A stretch of 14,522 nucleotides of DNA. Source: Theodoxus fluviatilis. Taxonomy: Eukaryota > Mollusca > Gastropoda > Cycloneritida > Neritidae. Positions within the stretch are counted from its first letter, which is position 1, and the number at the start of each line of letters is the position of its first letter. This document shows, in pieces, positions 7,730 to 14,239 of this stretch. The position numbers were made by a program, and so were the translations under genes. The DNA lies in assembly GCA_034096865.1 (NCBI GenBank), contig JAWQFJ010002778.1, positions 1 through 14,522 of the forward strand. Reading direction: 5' to 3'. The notes under the pieces are model-generated. The model had not been told where the DNA came from, did not search any database, and was given only the letters and a program-made list of their open reading frames with translations.

Positions 7730-8044
7730 TTATGTATATGAAACTGAGAAGAGGTGCGTTTTTAGGCCTGTGCGGAAAGAGTCAGGCGAGGTAGAGTGAC
7801 GAAGGCTGACAGGGAGAGAGTTCCAGACGAGAGGAGCAGAAAAAGAAAAAGAGCGTTCGCCAAAAGATTTGGTGTTGACTCTTGGAGTGCAGAGAATAGA
7901 GGTGTCTGCCGAGGAGCGGTGTGTCCTGGCTGGTGTGTATATCTGAATCATGTCTGTGAGGTATGAGGGTCCTGTATGCGTGAATGCACTAAAGGATAGG
8001 CATGCAATTTTATATTTGATGCGCGACTTGACCGGAAGCCAGTG
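7730..8044 (-). pseudogene. LINE reverse transcriptase, C-terminal fragment
   Basis: The frame encodes HWLPVKSRIKYKIACL, ...SYLTDMIQIYTPAR, RSSADTSILCTPRV, SFGERSFSFSAPLVWNSLP and SLRHSTSPDSFRTGLKTHLF. This is the conserved region after the polymerase thumb in CR1/L2/Jockey-type ORF2 proteins, ending in a stop at 7730-7732. The missing upstream residues (…KSDHISQHIQALH) are found at 9687-9720. The protein is therefore interrupted exactly within the LHWLP motif by the inserted element. It is a dead copy. Confidence 0.85.
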
Positions 8045-8256
8045 TGTCACAAGTGTGTGTCATTTTAGGGCGCCGGAGTATAGCGCGTCGCTAATGTGTT
8101 TCATTGTCTCGTGCTGTCCGTGTTGTTTTTTCTCGTATCAGCCTTGGCGATACGGAGATCGGAAAGTAATTTATAGAACTGGTTGTGTGCGCATGCAGTT
8201 CAGACATTCCACAGTTTATCTTTTGAAAAGAGACAGAATTAGGCCAAATAGTGCAG

Positions 8257-8309
8257 TGACGTCAAAGAGATTTTTGGAGTGACGTCAAGGAGATTTTGGA
8301 GCGACGTCA
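8257..8309 (+). promoter_or_regulatory. three tandem CRE/ATF-like sites
   Basis: TGACGTCA at 8257-8264 and 8280-8287, and CGACGTCA at 8302-8309, each followed by A[AG]GAGATTTT-type sequence. The spacing is 22-23 bp, about two helical turns. They lie near the left end of the LTR-like unit, where a U3 enhancer is expected. Confidence 0.55.
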
Positions 8310-8651
8310 GAGTAGCTCAAGGAGAGATTCGATACGGTTGTCGAATTGTTGAGCTCTCTCGGTTATTCACCTTTTGAAAGCGTTTATAGCTTAAAGGTGG
8401 TAGTGTCTTTGGTGTCAGTGTAAGACTAGGTCCTGACGCCAGAGAAGGTTGTCTCAACTACATGGGAGTTGGAGTTGTGACGGTCGTCCCTTTCTCTTTG
8501 GAACTTCGCTTTTGGGACAGTAAACATTAAGAAGTCGGAAGTAAGTTCAACTGTTATGTTATCGGTAACGTGCAAGCCTGGTCTCTACTTTAGATAAAAA
8601 TGGAGCCACGTAGTGAAACGTGCTAAACCGTTATGTTGCATGTAATTGTGT

Positions 8652-8871
8652 TTGTGTGTAGTGATGCTTCGATGATGGTTTATCGTATGGTGCATTGTTT
8701 AGTGGATAATTTAGGGGTAGTGATTTGTTTGTGGTACTACTCCTGGGTTTTCAATGCAAAGCTATGTGTGTTGATGCTTCGATGATGTTTTATCATATGA
8801 TGTATTGTGTAAAAGATAATTTGGTGGTGGTTATTTGTTGTACCACCCATGGGGTTTCAATGTAAAACCAC
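8652..8871. repeat. 110-bp tandem duplication inside the LTR-like unit
   Basis: TGATGCTTCGATGATG occurs at 8662 and 8772. The following sequence (TTTATC[GA]TATG, ATAATTT, TATTTGTT, GTACTAC/GTACCACC, GGTTTCAATG) aligns along the whole 110 bp with moderate divergence. Confidence 0.85.
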
Positions 8872-8982
8872 AATAAGTGGGACGAAAGTGATAGTGAAAT
8901 TGTAAAGGGTTGGGGGCGGGCAGTATCAAACGGGGAATGGAAGTATTGTCCGCCATGCTTCCATCTGAACATTTGTCGCCAG

Positions 8983-9136
8983 GTTTCAAGGCTCGAGATT
9001 CAAGGTTCAAGGTTCGAGGTTCGAGATTCAAGGTTCGAGACGGAAGTTTCAAGGTTCAAGGCTCGAGATCCAAGGCTCGAGATTCAAGGCTCGAGATTCA
9101 AGGCTCGAGAGTCAAGGCTCGAGATTCAAGTTTCTA
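8983..9136 (+). repeat. 7-bp heptamer array, 22 units
   Basis: Strict 7-bp periodicity of G[GA][TC]TC[AG]A units: GGTTCAA, GGTTCGA, GGCTCGA, GATTCAA. In the second half GGCTCGA and GATTCAA alternate, giving a 14-bp period with recurring CTCGAG. Single variants such as GACGGAA, GATCCAA and GAGTCAA are interspersed without changing the register. Confidence 0.95.
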
Positions 9137-9314
9137 CGTCCCGTCTGTCCACGGGTTCTACGTTTTCAAGAGTCAACGTGGTCAAGATTCAGCGTCTACA
9201 GGTCATGTACCCTGGGATTATCGATCCCCCCTTTCCCTCCCCCAACCTTTAGTTGTGTGAGATTGAACACTTTCCACGTGGGACTTTCTGGGACGGGGTT
9301 GGGTGGAAGTGGGA

Positions 9315-9397
9315 GGTATTCGAGCTAGGCTTTGGCGTCCAGGACTAAACTCTCACTTCGCGTGTGAGAGGTCCAGGGTTCAACCCTTAGCACTACC
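9315..9397 (+). other. tRNA-like segment (possible Pol III-derived sequence)
   Basis: A TTTGGCGTCCAGGAC segment resembles the D-arm side of Leu/Ser tRNAs. A 7-bp hairpin follows (CTCTCAC, loop TTCGCGT, GTGAGAG, 9350-9370), then GGGTTCAACCC, a B-box/T-loop look-alike. The acceptor stem pairs poorly (GGTATTC against CACTACC), so this is not a functional tRNA gene. It may be SINE-derived. A run of 14 G follows at 9399-9412. Confidence 0.35.
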
Positions 9398-9483
9398 AGG
9401 GGGGGGGGGGGGCGTTTTATATTCATTGTTGTTTAATATTAATTGTCTGTTGTGGTGTCGTTGTTTTTCGTCTTGTCTGTCTT

Positions 9484-9489
9484 AATAAA
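9484..9489 (+). terminator. polyadenylation signal AATAAA in the LTR-like unit
   Basis: A canonical hexamer with GT-rich sequence (CTGTGTGCAGTG) about 30 nt downstream. It supports plus-strand transcription of the LTR-like element. Confidence 0.5.
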
Positions 9490-9686
9490 TGTCATTATTT
9501 TGAATAACCAATACTGTGTGCAGTGATTTTTTCTAGTTGTTAGTTCCCCCTTTTGCATTCATTTTTTTTCTTTCATTTATTGCCACGTGCTAAATTTTCT
9601 TTAGCTGTGTGACAAAGATCTCAGTCTGTCTATGCCCAGACCACACACACAGCAGTTAGTTAGGTTACACCGCACGTGACAAAGTG

Positions 9687-10369
9687 CAGTGCTTGAATGT
9701 GCTGGGAAATGTGATCAGACTTGCGGACTCTGAGGATCAGGCGTGCAGCGTTGTTCTGCAGTTTCTATAACCTATTCAAGAGATACTGGGGACAGCCGTA
9801 CAGCAGGGCATTACAATAGTCCAGTCGGGATAGAATGAACGCAGAGATGAGTTTGGGTCGCTTCTTGAGAAAGATAATGCCATATGGAACTAATGCAACG
9901 GAGTTCGTGGTTGACAGCACAAATGATGCTCAGTACCTGCGCATGCATAGTCAGGTGGGAGTCCAACATAACGCCTAGGTTTTTGACTGAATCAGAGAAG
10001 GGGACAGTAGCATTGCCAATGGTGATGGATTCTGGGGACTGCATGGAGGAAGATATGCGTGGAGAAGCAACGACCACAACCTCAGTTTTTTCATCATTCA
10101 GTTTTAACTTATTAAATGTCATCCATGATTTTATGTCAAGGATACATTCTTGCATTGAATGCATGAAAGTATCGAAGTCCTGACGATTAGCATATTTCTG
10201 TAACTGCATATCATCTGCATAGGAGTGATGAAGAACTGAGTGCGCTGCCATAACGTCAGCAAGGGGAGTGGTATATAAAACAAACAAAACCAATCCTAAG
10301 ACCGAACCCTGGGGCACCCCATAGCGCAGCAGAGCAGGACATATGAAACAAGAAGGGCAAAGCCCATAC
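9687..10369 (-). pseudogene. LINE reverse transcriptase, palm/finger fragment with YADD
   Basis: The minus-strand frame reads ...[20 protein letters not shown] and then [12 protein letters not shown], the catalytic [YF]ADD box of non-LTR reverse transcriptases. [15 protein letters not shown] and [14 protein letters not shown] follow, all standard CR1/L2-like blocks. At about 9845 a frameshift occurs (ATQTHLCV... against [15 protein letters not shown] in the next frame), and a TAG interrupts LNRL*KLQNNAARLILRV. The copy is therefore inactive. It is 5' truncated near 10369, where the inverted-repeat element begins, and continues at 8044 on the other side of the LTR-like insertion. Confidence 0.9.
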
Positions 10370-11207
10370 GACTCACATGCTTGACCTTGACCTTTATATG
10401 ACCTTGACCTTCAGGTGACCTTCAAGGTCAAGGTCAAACAACTAAACCTACCAATGACATACACAAAGAAATGCTTTACACATTTTTCCTACCAAAATAC
10501 ATGTGACCTTGACCCAAGGTCAAGGTCATCCAAGGTCATGCAACACAAAGCTGTTAATTCAAGACATAGGAAGCACAATGGTGCTTATTGGCACTTTCTA
10601 CCATGAGATATAGTCACTTTTAGTGGTTCACTACCCCATTTTGGTCACATTTCATAAGGGTCAAAGTGACCTTGACCTTGATGATATGTGACCAAATGTG
10701 TCTCATGATGAAAGTATAACATGTGCCCCACATAATTATTAAGTTTGAAACAGTTATCTTCCATAGTTCAGGGTCAAGGTCACTTCAAAATATGTATACA
10801 ATCCAACTTTGAAGAGCTCCTGTGACCTTGACCTTGAAGCAAGGTCAACCAAACTGGTATCAAAAGATAGGGCTTGCTTTGACCTATATACCACTTGTAG
10901 CTAAGGTCGCCATTCTCAATAACGTGGGAGAAAATTGGGAAAATGTGAAAAATGACTGTTTTTGAGACCACATTTATGGCTCCTGTGACCTTGACCTTGA
11001 AGCAAGGTCAAGTCACTATGTATGTTTTTTGAGGCCTTGTCATCATACACCATCATGCCACATTTGGTGTTGATAGACTTAATAGTCTCCGAGAAAAATC
11101 CAACGTTTAAGTTTTTACGGACGGACGGACGGACGCCCGCCCGGACGCCCGGACGGACGGACGACACGGCTCAGTACATAGACTCACTTTTGCTTCGCAT
11201 GTGAGTC
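10370..11207. mobile_element. inverted-repeat element with nuclear-receptor half-sites
   Basis: GACTCACATGC (10370-10380) is exactly the reverse complement of GCATGTGAGTC (11197-11207), giving an 838-bp unit without a coding frame. Inside are about 21 exact AGGTCA/TGACCT hexamers (hand count), many in the form TCAAGGTCA or direct doublets TGACCTTGACCTT. A module containing GTGACCTTGACCTTGAAGC followed by AAGGTCA is present twice (10821 and 10985). The right end carries a GGAC tetranucleotide run. A clear target duplication was not found, only TA-containing flanks. It looks like a non-autonomous DNA element of a kind common in molluscs. Confidence 0.65.
11119..11165. repeat. (GGAC)n / GCCC tetranucleotide run
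   Basis: ACGGACGGACGGACG, then GCCCGCCCGGACGCCCG, then GGACGGACGGACG, inside the right end of the inverted-repeat element. Confidence 0.9.
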
Positions 11208-12000
11208 AATAAAAACTGCCCCAAATGTGTAGTCTGGCAGGGGGAAAAAGTGTAAACCTACAAAAATAAATCAAAATAATACTAAACATCATCAAAATGT
11301 GATGTAAAGTTCTTGACTGATCCAAGGACATCTTGACTATCAAAGAAACATCATAATAGAGAACAACTTGTACTATGTATGTATGCATGTCGATGGATTT
11401 GTACAGCGTCAATTTCAGAACACTGCTCAAAGGCACTGCACAGAGTCATCGAGAGAAGAGAAAATGTTTGAGAGTCTTCTTGAAAGTGTTATGTTATCAT
11501 TTGCGAAGATGGAGAAAAGGATGGCAGATTCAATCTTCATACAACAACTAGGCAGGAGGTGCAGTTTCCATGTTTGAAAATTTGTCACCCTTTCCTGTTC
11601 AGTAGGCCTAACTCAGCCCATTCTGTGAACCCAAGTCAGTATTGACTCTGGCACAGTTCGCAATGAATGAGTAATAGACTTGACCCTTCGCATTACAACA
11701 TTGCGCCAAAAATAGTTCGCTCTGATACTGTTTTCTATCCATACTGACCAGTAGACAACTCATGGGTATATGACCTTTCACCTCGAAAAAAGATTTGCAT
11801 AAATCTTCCCCACCCACGTGGCCACCCCATAAGCCAATGAAGTGGCTTCATCCATAGCGTCATAGCCAGTGAAAGGGAGGCAACTCTCACCATTTCCCGC
11901 GCATGCGCTCAGATACCAGGGATCTGGCCACGTGGCCTCACTTTCGACTTTTCGACTGGAGTGCATGGATGTACTTTGGTTTTCCTCCAGTCTTCACTTG
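11208..12000. other. intronic sequence, nothing recognised
   Basis: Several short open frames exist, but none has a domain, coding-like composition or splice borders. No terminal repeats were identified. The stretch ends at the N run. Confidence 0.4.
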
Positions 12001-12022
12001 NNNNNNNNNNNNNNNNNNNNNN
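12001..12022. other. assembly gap (22 N)
   Basis: A run of undetermined bases inside the intron that should contain the exon for the first half of the RING domain. The true size is unknown. Confidence 0.98.
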
Positions 12023-12047
12023 CCGTCAACTAGCATATTACATCATC

Positions 12048-12100
12048 TTTGCCATCTTTCCTGCATCCCCTCTCCTCTGACGAGTCCACTAGTGTGACCC
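12048..12100. repeat. dispersed repeat copy, related to 3518-3560
   Basis: Shares CTCTCCTC[GT]GAC[AG]AGTCC and A[TC]TAGTGTG[GA]CCC with the sequence next to the 17-bp minisatellite. CCGTCAAC, which follows the first copy, is found here just to the right of the N run. Confidence 0.5.
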
Positions 12101-12324
12101 CCCCTTGCAGAATTCTAACCTAAATCTTTAGTTTTTTGTACAGTGACGTAAAACTCATGAAAACATAAACATGACTAAGCGTCCTGACAATTTTACTCAG
12201 TATTTTCTCAAAAATTATTTCCCCCCCCCTTTTTTTTAGCCTTGTTTCTCATGCATGATCACTTCTCTGTCAATGTGACTGTCTATCTACCTGTTCATTC
12301 TTCTGTCATCCATCTGTCTATCAT

Positions 12325-12406
12325 GTCAAACTACCTGACTGTACATCTGTCCACCTACCTGCCTACCTACCTGCCTGCCTGCATGCCTGCCTGCCTGCCT
12401 GCCTAC
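12325..12406. repeat. CTAC/CTGC tetranucleotide array at the 5' splice site
   Basis: On the minus strand the intron begins GTAGGCAGGCAGGCAGGC and continues as GCAG/GTAG units for about 55 bp, then as looser tetramers. CAG|GTAG recurs at several points, each resembling the authentic donor. Confidence 0.9.
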
Positions 12407-12533
12407 CTGTCTGGCCAGTAAAGTTTCCTGCAGACGTTGCGACGCCCACTCTGTGATCTGCTCCATGGAGGCGCCTGAAAGAGTGCCCCCCCTCCACTCC
12501 CGCACAGCATTCAGCACCTGGGTGAAGTCAGAC
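12407..12533 (-). CDS. internal coding exon of the RING protein gene
   Basis: The minus-strand exon is 127 nt long. The acceptor is TTCTGCAG|G at 12533 and the donor is CAG|GTAGGC at 12407. It starts with one base that completes the codon left open by the exon at 14240 (AA|G, Lys), then has 42 codons without a stop and ends in phase 0. The peptide begins SDFTQVLNAVREWRGGTLSG and continues ASMEQITEWASQRLQETLLARQ. It is predicted to be helical, with a conserved-looking GGTLSG turn. With the preceding FPSCSK it recalls the short domain before the RING in TTC3/DZIP3-like ligases (family memory, tentative). Both splice borders lie against tetranucleotide repeats: ATTC units upstream and GTAG/GCAG units downstream. 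Confidence 0.75.
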
Positions 12534-12539
12534 CTGCAG

Positions 12540-12620
12540 AATGAAGGAATGAATTAGTGAATGAATGAATGAATGAGTGAATGAATGATTGAGTGAGTGA
12601 ATGAATGAGTGACTGAATCA
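12540..12620. repeat. (GAAT)n / GAGT tetranucleotide array at the 3' splice site
   Basis: GAATGAATGAATGAGTGAAT-type units. On the minus strand they read as ATTC/ACTC repeats forming the pyrimidine-rich stretch immediately upstream of the acceptor of the exon at 12533. Confidence 0.95.
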
Positions 12621-12824
12621 AGTTTTGCTGTTGATCAGCCGCTACAGGCTATTGAAAGCCATTGATCAGGAAAATAAGTAAACTGGGCAAGAGCAAAAAT
12701 CAAGGCAAATCTTGATTTCCCCAGTTATCCAGTCGCCTTTGATTAGTGGTGTAGGGTGACACAGCAGGTCAGTCTCTTCTTACCCCCAACCCACTGGGCA
12801 CCCGTCCTGCAGACCAGTCAGAGC
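12621..12824. other. short intronic unique sequence
   Basis: No gene seen. Its left part (about 12614-12665, ATCAGCC...TAGGCTATT-like) resembles 13565-13615, which suggests a small dispersed repeat flanking the minisatellites. Confidence 0.35.
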
Positions 12825-13365
12825 AAGGTTAGAGCAAGATCAGAGCAAGGTTAGAGTATGGGCAGAAGGTGAGAGCAAGGTCAGAGCAAGGTGAGAGCAA
12901 AGTCAGAGCAAGATGAAAGCAAGGTCAGAGGAAGGTCACAGCAAAGTCAGAGCAAGGTCACAGCAAAGTCAGAGCAAAGTCAGAGGAAGGTCACAGCAAA
13001 GTCAGAGGAAGGTCACAGCAAAGTCAGAGCAAGGTCACAGCAAAGTCAGAGCAAAGTCAGAGGAAGGTGAGAGCAAAGCCATGAAGGAGGTCAGAGCAAA
13101 GGTCAGAAGAAGGTCACAGCAAAGTCAGAGCAAAGGTGAGAGGAAGGTCACAGCAAAGTCAGAGCAAAGTCAGAGGAAGGTCACAGCAAAGTCAGAGGAA
13201 GGTCACAGCAAAGTCAGAGGAAGGTCACAGCAAAGTCAGAGCAAGGTCACAGCAAAGTCAGAGCAAAGTCAGAGCAAGGTCACAGCAAAGTCAGAGCAAG
13301 GTCACAGCAAAGTCAGAGCAAGGCGAGAGCAAAGCCAGAGGCAAGTCAGAGCAAGGTCAAAGGAA
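12825..13365. repeat. 11-bp minisatellite, about 49 units
   Basis: Units are CAAGGTCACAG, CAAAGTCAGAG, GAAGGTCACAG and similar, 11 bp each. They often alternate as 22- or 33-bp composites. Occasional 10- or 12-bp slips occur. The plus-strand frame (KVTAKSEQGHSKVRARS-like) stays open for up to 175 codons because three units make 33 bp. It has no codon or domain support. Confidence 0.95.
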
Positions 13366-13456
13366 GAACTCAACAGATTCAGATGGGGCTGTCACATTGT
13401 GGGTACTTTTCTTTCTGTAGGCTGTCCCCTTGAATGGTGACCAAGCAGTTCAAGTT

Positions 13457-13562
13457 GGATGGACAGATGGACGGATGGATGGATGGAAGGATGGATGGAT
13501 GGATGGATGGATGGATGGATGGATGGATGGATGGATGGATGGATGGATGGATGGATGGATGG
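13457..13562. repeat. (ATGG)n microsatellite
   Basis: GATGGACAGATGGACGGATG leads into an almost pure ATGG run of about 20 units with one AAGG interruption. WMDG-type frames are spurious. Confidence 0.98.
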
Positions 13563-14019
13563 AAATTTACTGCCTATCAGCCTTTGTAGGCTATTTAAGG
13601 CTAGTTGTCATGAAAAAAATCGTTTCAGTTGGCAAGATACAATAAAATAGCCACCAAATTATCCAGAAGGAATGCAAAACGTCCGGTGCTGGTCACCTCA
13701 TTCCATACCGGGCAGAAAAATGATGCCATGCAAGGGAGAGCACTCTAAGGGCTGCATTGCGGAGAAGCGAGGTCCCGAGTGGCATCGGCCAATGTCTACA
13801 TGTGTCATGAACCGCGTAGCTCCCTCATCAGCTGGAATGCTGCGGTCTTCGTGTTATGGGGGCCTGCTACAGTAGCACCCGCACAGCCAGCCCCAAGCAG
13901 CATTCACATTGTCTTTACATCTGTTTTCACCATGTTGACACAGGTTGACACCGGCCTATTCCTCACAGGATCTTGGCTTTCCTTGCGTCTGTGCAACACG
14001 TCCCAGGAAAGATGCCTCA
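13563..14019. other. intronic sequence, nothing recognised
   Basis: Apart from the small dispersed repeat copy at 13565-13615, no exon, mobile-element end or tandem structure was found. Confidence 0.4.
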
Positions 14020-14210
14020 CTCCGTACAGGGAAGACAACTCACTTAATGCAGGATTGACAACTCGCATTATACAGGGTAGACAACTCACTTGGTGAAATG
14101 CACACAAACCATTTGGCGTAGTGCAGACAACACACTTGTGCAATGCAGACAACACACTTGTACAATGCCGACAACACACTTGTGCAATGCCGACAATTCA
14201 CTTGGAGCAA
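14020..14210. repeat. 22-bp minisatellite with degenerate left flank
   Basis: TGC[AC]GACAACACACTTG units start at 14122, 14144, 14166 and 14188 at exact 22-bp spacing. Older copies (GGGAAGACAACTCACTT, GGATTGACAACTCGCATT, GGTAGACAACTCACTTGG) lie to the left at looser 22-30-bp spacing. The array ends about 25 bp before the donor of the exon at 14240. Confidence 0.9.
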
Positions 14211-14239
14211 GAAAAGAGAAAGAAAAAACCCCCACTCAC

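Larger units (their letters stand above)
6941..8044 (-). mobile_element. 3' part of a CR1/L2-like LINE, with (ATT)n tail
   Basis: On the minus strand the segment runs from the RT C-terminal coding region through about 700 bp of T/G-rich 3' untranslated sequence. It ends with a TTTGAGCATGTATATGAAAA / GCGCTGTATAAATAAA motif followed by (ATT)n at 6941-6958. That end structure is typical of L2/CR1-type LINEs and their SINE partners. The 5' continuation lies at 9687-10369, beyond the inserted LTR-like element. Confidence 0.8.
8045..9681 (+). mobile_element. LTR-like insertion (1,637 bp) inside the LINE, probably a solo LTR
   Basis: The termini are TGTCAC on the left and GTGACA on the right, a perfect short inverted repeat of TG...CA type; the similarity continues as TGTCACAAGTGTGTG against TGTCACGTGCGGTG. 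The flanks are CAGTG (8040-8044) and AAGTG (9682-9686), a 5-bp target duplication with one mismatch. Removing the insert and one flank restores the LINE codons for LHWLP. Inside are CRE-type enhancer repeats, a 110-bp tandem duplication, a heptamer array, a tRNA-like block and an AATAAA (9484-9489) followed by GT-rich sequence on the plus strand. No gag/pol frame and no second LTR were seen, so a solo LTR fits best. A non-coding DNA element is the alternative. Confidence 0.6.

Noticed and set aside
9303..9485. Short plus-strand frame starting near the tRNA-like block
   Set aside because: It contains the poly-G run and the tRNA-like region, with no similarity to gag or other proteins.
10916..11204. 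Frames through the GGAC run (RTDGRTPARTPGRTD and antisense)
   Set aside because: Low-complexity translation inside the inverted-repeat element.
12913..13440. 175-codon K/R/S/Q-rich frame
   Set aside because: Direct translation of the 11-bp minisatellite. The 33-bp super-period keeps the frame open.
13430..13650. Trp/Asp/Gly/Met repeat peptide
   Set aside because: Simple ATGG microsatellite translation.
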